From: Sabellastarte sp. h YS-2021
Taxonomy: Eukaryota; Annelida; Polychaeta; Sabellida; Sabellidae
Assembly (NCBI GenBank): GCA_964017235.1
Contig: OZ024931.1
Span: 95,389,721-95,453,720, forward strand
DNA: 64,000 nucleotides
Direction of reading: 5' to 3'
Under the pieces are notes generated by a model, which ran no database searches, had not been told where the DNA came from, and was given only the letters and a program-made list of their open reading frames with translations. Position numbers and translations under genes: made by a program. Below are positions 1 to 10,470 of the stretch, piece by piece. The first letter of the stretch is position 1; each line of letters begins with the position of its first letter.

Positions 1-316
1 GAACAACATATTTAAACAATACTCTGAATACAATACTTTTTGAGTCACAACTGATTTACTCAACAGTGAGAACCTGAAAGTAGCTCTAATGTTCAGCTAT
101 GTCATGACCTACAGGTCTGCAATTTTATTATATTATAGCTGACCCAAAAGTAGGAGAACAACACATTTATAGATAGTACAAACTGATTTATTCAACAGTG
201 ACAACCTGAAAATAGCTATTACTCAGCTATGCCCTGAGCTACACATCTGCATCTTTACTATGTTATAGCTAATTCAAAAGTAGATGAATAAGATATTTAC
301 ACAAAATTCTCTGAAT
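1..316. repeat. 155-bp satellite array, left part
   Basis: Degenerate units of about 155 bp built around TAGCTATTACTCAGCTATG, a CTATGTTATAGCTGACCC block, and ACTGATTTACTCAACAGTGA. The array is cut at base 316 by DIRS element A and resumes at 6375. The same unit recurs at 35.8-37.1, 41.1-44.1, 50.1 and 52.1 kb. No coding signal was seen. Confidence 0.9.
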
Positions 317-489
317 TTGAAAGTTTTGATTACTGAAATGTAGCTTTTATAAGCTACAAGCTTACCATGTGGGACTGAATGCTGTTCTTGGATGGCCGCA
401 GGCATCCGGCAAACATCTAAGAAAAAAAGACATTTATAGTTGGCCATAGCCTCAGGTTGTCTTCTCGTGGTACTCTGAGATCTCTTCCT
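317..489 (-). repeat. DIRS-A 3' inverted terminal repeat
   Basis: Positions 363-489 are the reverse complement, with few mismatches, of 6229-6355 at the other end. The outermost 46 bases (317-362) have no partner in the 5' ITR but are complementary to 575-619 in the ICR. Unequal ITR ends of this kind are typical of DIRS elements. Confidence 0.9.
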
Positions 490-560
490 ACTTTCTCGTA
501 ATTTTAAACCATACCCCTGAGCTGTAATACAGCGGGGAAGCAGGGTGGGGACTCTCCTCG

Positions 561-662
561 GTCCCACATGGTAAGCTTGTAGCTTATAAAAGCTACATTT
601 ATGTAATCAAAATTTTCAATTTTATTGCACTACAATAGCTTACCATGTGGGCCTGAATGCTG
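561..662 (-). repeat. DIRS-A internal complementary region (circle-junction copy)
   Basis: 561-619 is complementary to the left end (317 to about 376), and 620-662 is complementary to the right end (about 6332-6374). The reading TTTCAA/TTTTA across the junction equals the element ends joined head to tail. In known DIRS elements this region is thought to template completion of the termini during circle formation. Confidence 0.9.
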
Positions 663-1112
663 AATTCAACCGCCCGGTGGCGGGATTACAGCTGAGACTG
701 GAAGATATGTCAATTTTTTTTAGATTTTGAAGTAATAGATTAGAATGAATGTTTAGAAATACCAGTCTGAGTCCTGTTTACAGTGCCCCAATCCCAAAGA
801 TCGGGCCTGTAAAGAGCAAAAACCTAAATTGAATGAGTGACAGTGCTAAAAACTGTCTGGATGTTTGGTTGTAGGAGAGAAGTGCAGCCGTGCTCACTTA
901 TGCAGAGTAGGGCTAAGCCACGATAGAAACCAGCCCTAGGCTTGGAATTCTTTTAATTTTGCCACCTAACATGACAACCTTGATAAGTCCTTAATACATG
1001 ATACACTATATATACTGATAATAACAAAAAGACCTTAACCGTAACATCCTTAGAGGTAACCTATACCTAGACCCTGGGATTAGACTCCTGAAGATTGTTT
1101 GTAGCGGATGTA

Positions 1113-1128
1113 CCCCCCCCCCCCCCCC
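1113..1128 (-). other. Homopolymer tract, 16 C (G-tract on the coding strand), in DIRS-A
   Basis: It lies between the recombinase C-terminus and the ICR. Tracts in the same relative place are present in element C (19416-19429, 14 bases), B (8928-8938, 11) and D (27189-27196, 8). It may be a conserved 3' UTR feature; its function is unknown. Confidence 0.7.
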
Positions 1129-1223
1129 AACCTTCTTTTCTTTCCAAGGATAACTGGTCTGAGGTGAAGGTTCTAGGACTTGTGCCGCCACTACTGAACC
1201 CAGATACATATTGTTGTCGTTGT

Positions 1224-2157
1224 CTTGAAGGAGATGAAAAGGAGGGACCGAGAACCTCTCAGGTATTTGGTTCAATCCAAATAGTCCCTCAGGGCCCGCA
1301 CAGGACACAAGGTCCTGTCTTCTTTGAATTGTCTATCTACAATGGTAGTCAAAGCAGGGATAGTCACCGGAGACACACTTTGGGAACCTTCTTTTGCTAG
1401 TTGGTTTTTGGTTATAAAACCAGAAGAAGGGAACAAGGCAACCTTTTCCCATTGGCCTAGATTAGATACTTTGTTTGTAAACCAGGCATGGATTTCGCTG
1501 CGGCGCTTGCCGGAGGCCAAAGCTAGCAAGAAAGCAGTTTTGAGAGTAAGATGTTTGAGGTCTGTGTCTTTTATAGGCTCAAAGGGTGGTTTTGTTAGCT
1601 CATTGAGAACAACAGAAAGGTTCCATTTTTGGAAGGTTTCTGGAACTTTTGGGACGATCCCTGTGAAAACTGGAGAGTAACCTGTGAAGGTCTGAGCTTT
1701 GTGAAATATGGTGCCCCGCTGGGCCCAAGGTGTCAACAATGGCAGTCCTGTAACCATCAATGGCCGAGGGGCGTCTGTTTAGATCTTGGTACAGGTACAT
1801 GAAAAAGTCTGAGACTTGTTTCACAGATGGAGTGGAGAAATCCACCGAGTTTTGTCTGCACCATTTCTCAAATAGGGCCCACTTTGACTTGTAGATGGTC
1901 CTTGTTGATGATCTCTGAGGGGCAGCAATTCTCTCTGCCACCTCCACAGTGAAGCCTTGTTCTTGGAGCTGTCCACTCCTAGACACCAGGCGTGGAGGTT
2001 CAGATGTTGAGGATTGCTGTGAAACACATAATTGTGGGACTGTTTGAGAAGAGTTGTTGACACTGGAAGTTGAAGTGGGACCTCTGTTGAGAGCTGCACT
2101 AGATCCCAAAACCAGGGCATCCCTGGCCAGCCTGGGGCTATTACGATGATCAGGCAA
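1224..2157 (-). pseudogene. DIRS-A tyrosine recombinase, C-terminus deleted
   Basis: Minus-strand reading from an ATG at 2157, inside the methyltransferase region but in another frame. The N-terminal core-binding part is visible (SKWALFEKWC, FFMYLYQDLNRRPS, DGYRTAIVDTL). A frameshift near 1625 moves it to a second frame with the first catalytic Arg motif (ALASGKRRSEIHAW) and VRALRDYLD. By alignment with element C, about 250 nt are then missing at 1224, where sequence equivalent to C 19521 joins C 19772. That removes the HxxR, H/W and nucleophilic Tyr motifs. In an intact element this enzyme would integrate circular element DNA. This copy is dead. Confidence 0.9.
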
Positions 2158-4142
2158 TGGGATTGCCTGATATTTTGGATCACCCTGTGAAAGAGAGCCG
2201 TCGGAGGGTAAGCATAGGCAGTGAGACCCATCCAGTTTATGTTCAGAGCATCTATGTCAAGCATTTGGATCTGGTTCAGATGAGTGGCAAATAGTCTACA
2301 TGAGGGGTGAACCACTTTTGGCAGATCTGATGGAACACCTGCGGATGTATTGACCATTCTGTTGACTGAACTTGGTTCGACCTGGATAGAAGGTCGCCAT
2401 CACATTCAGACACCCTGGAATGTGTCTGGCTTTCAATGTTATCTGGTAGTGATGGCACCATGTCATGGTCTTCCACAGGAGAGCGCACATCTCTGCTGAG
2501 TCAGTTCCTCCTTGTTTGTTTATGTAGGCTACCACTGTTGAGTTGTCCGTTGCAACCAACACTGTTTGGTTCTGACACTGGTCCTTGAAACTTTGAAGGG
2601 CCAGAGAGACCGCCTTCAACTCTAGAACATTTATGTGTAGCCTTTTTTCCCTGTCTAACCACAGACCCTTTGTAGAGGTATGTTCTAAGTGAGCGCCCCA
2701 ACCTTCATTTGAGGCGTCTGTAAAGAGTTGGATGCTGTGGTCTTTGGGATGAAGGTCTGCACCTCTCATCACGTTTGAGGGATTTTGCCACCAGTCTAGG
2801 TGTGCAGAAATGACATCTGTCCAAGGAAGGAGGCTGTCCAGCGACAGAGGATATCTCCAGTGCTCCTTGAGATGAAACTGAAAGGGCCTCATGCCTCCGG
2901 GACCATCTTCTCTGTTGAGGCAAGCAACCCAATTAGCGACATCAAACATCTTGCAGTCAAAACATGTTTTGACTTGAGTCGTAGGATCAAATCCTGAAGT
3001 TTAAGCCATCTCTCTAGAGTGGGTCTTACAAGGGCTGAATATAGATGGTATTTGTAGCCCACAAACGAAAACACCTGAGTTGGCTTTAGTTCAGATTTTT
3101 CCTGATTTATTATCCACCGCAAGGACTGGGTTAGGTCTACCACTGACGGAGTGTTCACTTGGGCTTCCTCCTGAGACTGGGACCTGATTAGCCAGTCGTC
3201 CAGGTATTGGTGAAGTTCGAGTCCCCTCGAGAGGGCCACTAGCTTCACTTCCTTTACAATCATCGTAAAGACCTGGGGGGCTGTGGCTAGTCCAAAAGGG
3301 AGGGAGGTGAACTGGAACACCTGTGACCTGTAGCAAAATCTTAGGTACTTCCTTGAGTTTGGGTGGATGAGGATGTGAAGGTAAGCGTTTGACAGGTCTA
3401 TCGACGATACCCATTCCCCTGGAATCAGGGAGGTCCTGATGGACTCTGGAGTTTCCATTTTGAACTTTTCTACGTGTAGAAAAGTGTTGAGCCTGCTTAA
3501 GTCTATTACTGGCCTCCACCTTTGGTGAGACTTGGGTACAAGAAACAGGCGACTGTAAAACCTGAGAGATTTTACATTTTCCACCCTTTCGATTGCGTTC
3601 TTTGACAGAAGAGACTGGATACAAGTGGCCAGAGCTTGATCTTTTTGAAGGGCCTTGTATTCTGACTGAATCAGAGGGAATCCGACCAGATTTGGTTTTG
3701 AAATGAATGGCAGAATGTAGCCATTGGTGATAATGTTTAACATGTTAAATGAACATTTGTTTGTTTGCCAGTCTCTTCTGAAAGAACGGAGGCGACCTCC
3801 TACTGGTGGACTGAGGGAGGTTTTTAAGGAGTCATTGGGGGGAGGGGTTTCCACGCCCTCGTCCCCTAGAGTGGGGTCGAAAACGACCCCTGGAGCCTCT
3901 GAAGTTTGGTTTCCCCCTACCTGAGGAAAACGATTGGTTACTGCTTTGTGAGGAGTTGCCCCCATAGGAGCCTCTTTTCTTGTTGTGGGGACCACAAAAG
4001 GGCTTGTTTTGATAGGGTCCAAAACCCTGAGAGTCTTTAGAGGTGCCTTTTTGACTAGCAAGTCTTCTCCCTCCTTACCTAGCTGAGACTTGAACAAGGA
4101 TGAGTGCCAAAATGGCGAGTTCCTGGCGTCTCGTTTCCCCAA
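1821..4142 (-). pseudogene. DIRS-A reverse transcriptase - RNase H - methyltransferase-like polyprotein
   Basis: The RT segment (about 2889-4142) is open for 417 codons. It contains FLVPKSHQRWRPVIDLSRL, the SIDLSNAYLHI catalytic Asp motif, and the YLDDW active site typical of DIRS rather than YMDD. RNase H follows after a frame change (about 2400-2949), with FTDASNEGWGAHL, LELKAVSLAL and ATDNSTVVAYI giving the acidic residues. The methyltransferase-like domain (LFATHLN, INWMGLTAYAYPPTAL, IVIAPGWPGMPWFWDL) sits in yet another frame (1821-2357). It lacks about 34 nt found in element C, and a one-base deletion near 2389 separates it from RNase H. The upstream part of the RT frame overlaps the Gag C-terminus. 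Family assignment is firm; the methyltransferase label rests on the DIRS domain order and the PP and APxWP motifs. Confidence 0.9.
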
Positions 4143-5993
4143 GTTGTGGTTGTAAAAGGGTCATCTTGGCTTCACGCCTTAGCAAGCTGGTGTTGCCCAT
4201 AGCATATAGCTCCCTCGGGAGTATATGGGCCAAGGATTTTCTGAGGCATGTAAAAGCTCTGTGTTGAATAAGAACAGTCTTATTCCAGATGTCCATATAT
4301 TCACAGGCTTGTTCATATCCACGTTTGGTTGCCTTCTCAGGTTTGGCACCTTTCTGAATTTGGGATTTAGCCTTCTTAAAGGTTGACTTCAGGCTATATT
4401 GACACTTCTCAAGAGTGGCATTACAGGAGGAAGAAGTCTTGGCAAAGGCAGCAGTAAAATTGAGGGTGGATATATTCTGCCTAGCTTGATGCACCAATTC
4501 CTTGAGAATTGGTAGGAACCTTGCCCATAGGGGCCCCAGAGGGTTTAGGAGTAATACAGATTTTTGCAAAATCCGTATTCAACTCCTGAATCTTGTCCTC
4601 ATAACAAGGCTGTCCCACCTTGTACCACTTAGCAGTGGAAGGAGGAGGTTTGATATATTTACCCTCAGGTAAATTAGCGGCCTGAAAGTCATGCTCAAAT
4701 TTATCAAAGGCATCTTTGATAACTGAGCTGAGACGGAGCATAGAAGATGGGCCTCTAGGCCTAAGCTCCCGACGGCCTTTCTCGTCGTCCAGCCCCATGA
4801 CTGAAGTGGAGGACCTAGGCATGGACTCCCAGGGGTCAGGGAGGGAAAGAATGCGTCTGAAAGTGTCCACTTCCTCAGCATATTGAGAGGGAACGTCAGA
4901 CAAGGCTACTTCCCTATAATAAGGTGGGTCTGGATAGTGTTGAGGTTGGTCTTGATTAGAAAGAGCCCCAGAGGGCTTAGAAGACCTGTGTCTGGGTGCA
5001 GAAGACTGATCCTCCTCTGAAGAAGAAGACATATATCTGGACCTCACTTTGTGTTTACTTCTATCAGCATGTTTTTTAGGTTTAGATGATGCAACCCGAG
5101 GTTCATCGGACTGACCTGAATACTGTTCCGAGGCGGACCTCGGTTCAGTGTCATGCTTTTTGTGAGAATGTTTTTTTGGGTCTAGCTGATGCCACCTTAG
5201 AGGGTTCATCGGATAGACTAGAAGGCTGATCTGAGGCGATATCATGAGGATGATCAGCACCGAGACGTAGAGGAAGAGCTGGACCATAGTCCACTTCCAT
5301 AGCCTCAGCCGAGTGTGAGGTGGGCCGAGGTCTCGGATGGAGTGGGTCCAGATTTACAGCTTGAGAAGAGGTACCAGGCTTAGAAGCCAAAGCGGAGGTC
5401 TGATCCACCTCCACTTCTGGTTGATTAGAAGTCTTTTTAAAAGACAAAAATTAGTCTCAGAGAGACTGAAAAGCTTCTAACATGGATGCCTGAAAAAGAC
5501 CCATTTGCTGCTGTAAATGTATGTTCAGAGTGTTACCCAGGGACTTTTCAAGTTTAGACTCGATCTTCTGCTGTAAGGCAGTACCTGGGGTTGGTGGGAC
5601 AGATTTTGCTGGTGTTTTAATAGATAATGACTCGAAGGGTAGGGGTTGAGGACATGGAGGAGAGGTAAACAAATTGTCTGCAGCACTCTCAAGGTCTACA
5701 TGAGATCCAGTAAAGGACTCGACGTCCTCATGTCCTAATAGGTCGAGTTCATCATCTTTATTGGTGTCCCACTTCTGTTTCATAACATATTGTTTTCTAT
5801 GGGTGATCTTGATTAACTGCTCTTCAGTGAAGGCAGCACAAATCCCACACGGGGATTCGAATGTGACACAAGGGTTATCACCCTTACCAGATTCCCTACA
5901 TGTGGGGCAATAATTGAGAGTGTCAAATGAGAAACAGAAGTGGTGACACTTGGCAGATCTAGGCTTGTCTTTATTCGTTTGGTGGGAGGACAT
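4075..5993 (-). pseudogene. DIRS-A Gag-like protein, several frameshifts
   Basis: The likely start is the ATG at 5991-5993 (MSSHQTNKDK), because the same N-terminus appears in fragment E and similarly in element C; the open frame upstream has no counterpart. A cysteine-rich N-terminal motif (CHHFC, YCPTC, CGIC) could bind zinc. A Ser/Pro/charged middle follows (SSSEEDQSSAPRHRS), then a conserved block (DPPYYREVALSDVPSQYAEE; KWYKVGQPCYEDKIQ). The reading needs three frame changes, near 5450, 5160 and 4500. Gag presumably packages element RNA; this is inferred from position, since DIRS Gag proteins resemble few others. Confidence 0.8.
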
Positions 5994-6228
5994 ATTGAAA
6001 ACGCAATAATATGACAAAGCCTGAACCGAGGAAAACTCAAAACACCCCAAAAAAAAGACAAAATACTTATCCTGTCGAAACAAAACTTTTACAGAATAAT
6101 CTATTAGGTATTTAAAATAAAATGGCTAAAAATCAAACTCCAACAATATGTATGTGCTGAGAAATGAAGAAAAATATGACTGTTTATAACAGAAGCTACC
6201 AAAACCCGTGGCCAACAAGAAAGTTGGA

Positions 6229-6374
6229 AGAGATCTCACAGAGTACCACGAGAAGGCAACGTGAGGCTATGGCCAACTATAAATGTCTTTTTTTCTTAGA
6301 TGTTGGCCGGATGCCTGCGGCCATCCGAGAACAGCATTCAGTCCCACATGGTAAGCTATTGTAGCGCGATAAAA
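6229..6374 (-). repeat. DIRS-A 5' inverted terminal repeat
   Basis: Reverse complement of 363-489. The outermost 19 bases (6356-6374, ending GCGATAAAA) match the second half of the ICR instead. It probably contains the element promoter, by analogy with other DIRS elements. Confidence 0.88.
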
Positions 6375-7080
6375 GCAAAGGTTTTCAAGTTACAACTGAC
6401 TTACTCAACAGAGAAAACCTAAAGTAGCTATTGCTCAGCTATGCAATGAGCTACAGGTCTGCAACTTTACTATGTTACAGCTGACCCAAAAGTAGGTGAA
6501 CAACATATTTAAAGAAAATACTCTAAATGTGTAGTTTCAAAAGTAGAGGAATAAAATATTAAACCAAAATTCTCTAAATGCAATAGTTTTCAAGTTACAA
6601 CTGATTTACTCAAGAGTGAGAACCTGACAATAGCTATTACTCAGCTATGCCATGACATACAGGTCTGCAATTTTACTATGTTATAGCTGACCCAAAAGTA
6701 CATGAAAAACATATTTAAACAAAATACTCTAAATGCAATTGTTTTGAAGTTACAAGCAATTTACTCAACAGAGACAACCTCAAAGTAGCTATTACTCAGA
6801 TATGCAATGAGCTACATGTCTGCAATTTCACTATGTTATAGTTGACCCAAAAGTAGCTGAATAATATATTTATACGAAATTCTCTAAATGCAATAGTTTT
6901 TGAGTTACAAGTGATTTTACTCATTATGGAAGGTATTGAAAAGTCAGAAAGTAGCCATTACTCACTTAGCTGTTGGGATAGACATCCAAGTTACTCACCA
7001 TGTTGTAGCTATGAAAAAAGTAGCTGAATAACATATTTTAACAAAAGGCTCTAAATGCAATACTTTTCAAGTTACAGGTG
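6375..7080. repeat. 155-bp satellite array, resumed
   Basis: Continuation of the array at 1-316 after DIRS-A, about 4.5 degenerate units. The final unit has the variant GATTTTACTCATTATGGAAG seen also in the last units at 36.4 and 43.9 kb. The array order is therefore conserved between copies. Confidence 0.9.
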
Positions 7081-7780
7081 ATTTAGTGCACAATTTAAAG
7101 ATTTTTAATGCATTAAAAATTATTTTAAAAATTCATACAAAAATATTAAGAAAGATCCAGGCCTGATACTCACAAAAGGGAATCTATTTGTGGCCTAGTA
7201 TGTGCAAGATATGAGAGAAATCCCTGCAATAGTCGATGAGAAACTAAACAATTTAGTGCATGATTTCATGAATTTTAATGCATTGAAAATTATTTAAAAA
7301 TTCATACAAAAATATTAAGAAAGATCCAGGCCTGATACTCACAAAAGGGAATCTATTTGTGGCCTAGTATGTGCAAGATATGAGAGAAATCCCTGCAATA
7401 GTCAATGAGAAACTAAACGATTTAGTGCATGATTTCATGAATTTTAATGCATTGAAACTTATTTTAAAAATTCATAAAAAAAAGACAGATCCAGGTCTGA
7501 TACTCACACAGGGGAATCTTCTTGTGGCCTGGTATATATATGCAAGATATGAGAGAAATCGCTGCAATTGTCAATGAGAAAATTGTGATAAAGTGTTGAA
7601 ATTTTCACTCTTTTGGTTGGGGTACCTCCCTTGTAATGGCTCTAGCAAACAGACAGATTTGTATGTCTTGAACAATTTATCATCCTCGATAGATAAGGTA
7701 TCTTTAAGAAAAAAACAGCACATCTCTAGGCCTTGTAGTTTTGGGGGAGAAGTTGTTTACACAGACGCAGATGACGACAT
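7081..7780. repeat. Composite-repeat tail with 172-bp triplication
   Basis: Three direct copies of a roughly 172-bp AT-rich block (starting near 7080, 7252 and 7424; GATTTAGTGCATGATTTCATG, CCTGATACTCACA) precede a tail containing CTCTAGCAAACAGAC, CATCCTCGATAGATAAGGTA, CTCTAGGCCTTGTAGTTTTG and a GC-richer end closing with GACGACAT. Homologous tails are at 37110-37500, 44106-44509 and 57713-58215; the first two have a single copy of the block. Confidence 0.85.
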
Positions 7781-8214
7781 AACAGAAGTGGCAACACTTT
7801 AATGATCTGTGTTTATTTGTGCTGGCTTGGTGGGAGGACATTTTTACAGTAATATAGTCCAAACAATCAGAACCGGAAAGCTCACAAGTAAATGAAAAAT
7901 ATTTATCCTGTAAAGTTCAAAATGTTTCAGAATGCGCTATGACAATTAATAAAGCAAATGGCTGAATAACAACATCCAAGATGTATATCCAGAAAAAAAC
8001 AGTAAAATATGTCTGAGCGAAAATAAAACACTTCCTAGTCACGTAGCCAATGAGAAAGAAGGAGGCTTCAATGGAAGTACACTACGGGGTTCACCTACAG
8101 CACTGGAATTCAGTCAACACCAAATGCCTATTTTTCTTGGACGTTGGCCGGATCTCTTGCGGCCTTCCGAGATAGCATTCAGTTCCACGTGGTAAGCTAT
8201 TGTAGTGCAATACA
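7781..8214 (-). mobile_element. DIRS fragment E: 5' ITR and first codons of Gag
   Basis: Matches the 5' end of element A (about 5936-6374). It has an ITR-like end with CAGTTCCACGTGGTAAGCTATTGTAG at about 8180-8205 and a Gag start near 7840 (MSSHQASTNKHRS, then CCHFC). It stops abruptly at the GACAT end of the composite-repeat tail. The simplest reading is that the composite repeat inserted into an older DIRS copy, whose remainder lies left of base 1. Confidence 0.8.
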
Positions 8215-8427
8215 ATGCAAGGTTTCAAAAATGAATGTGTACTTTTTTTCCAAATTCAAGATGGCTGACAAAAATGGGAGCAAGACAATTTTTGACAAAA
8301 GTAGCCAGTAGACTCTGCAGATACCCTAGGGTTCAAAAATTTTGTCAAAATCTCTCTATCTTGCACCATTTCCAAGATAGATGTGTTTTATGCAGAAATT
8401 CAAGATAGCCGCCAAAATTGCTGGAAA
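8215..8427. repeat. About 170-bp CAAGATGGC-type array, left part
   Basis: A diverged unit with AATTCAAGATGGCTGAC, GACTCTGCAGATACCCT, CTCTATCTTGCACC and TTATGCAGAAATTCAAGATAG. It is interrupted at 8427 by DIRS-B and continues at 14952. Confidence 0.82.
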
Positions 8428-8665
8428 TAGAAAATTTAATAGTAAATTAAATTTTTATAAGTTAATACCTTACCTAGTGGACAGATGCATTTGTCCGGCG
8501 CTCTACCCGTCACGCCAAACGTTAGAAAAAAACGTCCTGAGCTGGGCTCTGGCCAGGACCGGTAGTGTCCTGTTCACTCGCCAGGTGGCTGTACAGCCTA
8601 CCTGCCGGTATACTGCGCATGCGTGCGCATGCGCTCTTCCTCTTTTTGTTGTCTACCTTACGACC
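8428..8665 (-). repeat. DIRS-B 3' inverted terminal repeat
   Basis: Reverse complement of about 14766-14934, sharing CTTACCTAGTGGACAGATGC, CACGCCAAACGTTAGAAAAA and GCCAGGTGGCTGTACAGCC. It has an extra self-complementary GCGCATGCG stretch near 8618-8640 that is absent from the 5' copy. Confidence 0.9.
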
Positions 8666-8708
8666 CCTTGTTTGGTTATGATAGCGGGGAAGGTAGGGTG
8701 GGACTCCC

Positions 8709-8822
8709 CCTGTCCACTAGGTAAGGTATTAACTTATAAAAATTTTACTATTTACTATTAAATTTTCTATTTTATTGCGTTAATACAACTTACCTAGTGG
8801 ACAGATGCAGAATGACTACCCA
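8709..8822 (-). repeat. DIRS-B internal complementary region
   Basis: The first part (8709 to about 8771) is complementary to the left end, and the second (about 8772-8822, TTTATTGCGTTAATACAAC) to the right end 14902-14951. The junction matches the joined ends within the ambiguity of a T run. Confidence 0.9.
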
Positions 8823-9307
8823 TTGGATGGAGGGTAGCCAAATAAGGGAAACCCATATAGACAATAGTACAACGGGTGCGTCCGGTACTGGTTAAATAAA
8901 CCAACCTTTAAGGACCAAACACCCTTGCCCCCCCCCCCTGAATTTTCCAAAAGGAAACAGTCTGTGCACAAATTCGACCCGAATGCGCAGGGAGACTAAT
9001 GAGGGCATGAACTAACAACATTCATGAATGAGGAAGAAGAACAAAGAACAAAGAGCAAAGAAACACCATCCTTGAGAAGCTCCTGGATCCACTTTGGATC
9101 ATGGCAATCCAGTAGCAAAGGATAGTGGAGGTTTTTTTTTTTTTTTTTTTTTTTTTGTATATACACTGAATGAGAAAAAACCCAAAAACATATGTACACT
9201 ATATACAATCAGTAATAAAGCTACTACTTATGTTTGTGGATCTGCTGAGCAGCTACCACAGGACCTAGGTGGTACAGTTCTGAATCTGCCCAGGCTAGGT
9301 CCTTCAG

Positions 9308-10470
9308 GTAGAATTATGTAAAAGTGTTGTGGGCCTTCCAATGGCAAGCTGATAGGATCTGATCCAAGGAAACCCCGCCCTGAAAGGCTTTGGAGGCGGC
9401 AAAGGCCCGAACATCATGAGCCCGAACCTGATGTATAGCTTGAGCCTCATGATCGGAAAGCTGATAGCACAACAACACAGTTTGCTTGATCCAGGAAGAA
9501 ACAGTAGCTGGAACAATGTCCTTCTGAAAGCTCTTCCGGAACGACACAAACACCAGATCTTTGCCTGAGCGTAAGTCCTTGGTCCTGTCTAAATAGTAAC
9601 GCAAGGCCCTTACCGGGCAAAGTGACTTGTCCTCCTTGAGAGACCTGTCCAATGATGGAGCCAACGCGGGAATGACAACCGGTGCCACAGCAGCCGGTCC
9701 GTCCCGCGCTAGTTGATTTTTAGATAGAAAACTGGGAGAGGGATATAGGGAGACCTGACTCCAGTTTTCCTGATGCCTGATGTTGCGGTACAACCATACA
9801 TGGATTTCGCTCCGCCTTTTGCCGGAACCCAATGCCAACAGGAAAACCGTCTTAAAAGTCAAATGTTTAAGAGAGGCCTTCCGCATGGGCTCGAAAGGAG
9901 CTTTGGTCAATTGATGGAGCACTAACGAAAGGTTCCACGCAGGGACTCCCCGCCTGCCCTTCGGCTTGTCTCTATGGAAACTGTCTAACAAGCGAGTCAG
10001 GCTTTCATCCTTGCCAAATTGAACCATGTCATTACCCACCATATCAGCAGTGGCTGTTCTGTAGCCTTCTATAGTACTGGGTTGTAACTGTCTCTCCTTA
10101 AAGAGATACAACAAAAAATCGGCCACTTGTTTTAGAGAGGGCGACCTGAAGTCCACCTGGTTGGATTCGCACCACTTAACAAAAATGGCCCACTTTGATT
10201 TATAGACCGCTCTGGTTGAACTTCTTTGAGGAGCCTCAATTCTTGCTGCCACCTCCTCAGAAAAACCTTGTCGTCTGATGGACGAGGCTCTAGGAGCCAA
10301 GCATGCAGATTTAGATGATTCAAGTTCCTGTGGAGAAGGCCGTTGAACGGTTGGGTCACCAGGTTCCTCTCCAAGGGAAGACTGAAGGGAATCTGACTTG
10401 ATAGACTGATCAGATCCCAAAACCAAGGCATGTTTGGCCAACCCGGAGCGATTAATATCATCCTGTGACA
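9308..10470 (-). pseudogene. DIRS-B tyrosine recombinase, stopped just before its active-site Tyr
   Basis: The recombinase frame is open across the whole domain: core-binding part (YKSKWAIFVKWCESNQVDF, DFLLYLFKERQLQPS), first Arg (ALGSGKRRSEIHVW), HDVRAFAAS (HxxR) and SACHWKAHNTFT. A TAA at 9314-9316 replaces the residue before Phe, and the nucleophile codon (TAC, 9308-9310, in FYLKD) follows two codons later. Element C has AAT TTT TAC at the same place. The protein would be made to within two residues of the catalytic tyrosine and be inactive. The start is uncertain because the reading overlaps the methyltransferase frame. It also continues in frame into RNase H, which I interpret as a deletion artefact. 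Confidence 0.92.

Larger units (their letters stand above)
317..6374 (-). mobile_element. DIRS-order retrotransposon A, near full length, defective
   Basis: This is a 6.06-kb tyrosine-recombinase retrotransposon read on the minus strand in the order Gag, RT, RNase H, methyltransferase-like domain, recombinase. Its borders come from the internal complementary region at 561-662, which is the reverse complement of the right end joined to the left end (junction 619/620). They also come from the flanks: bases up to 316 plus bases from 6375 rebuild an uninterrupted 155-bp satellite unit. No target-site duplication is seen, as expected for DIRS elements, which integrate from a circular DNA through the recombinase. 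A is the same family as element C. Gag, RT-RH-MT and recombinase all carry indels, and the recombinase has lost its catalytic C-terminus, so the copy cannot be autonomous. Confidence 0.93.

Noticed and set aside
1095..1400. Plus-strand frames opposite the DIRS recombinase genes (also 1324-1680, 19712-20177, 23026-23502)
   Set aside because: They are antisense shadows of clearly recognised minus-strand domains.
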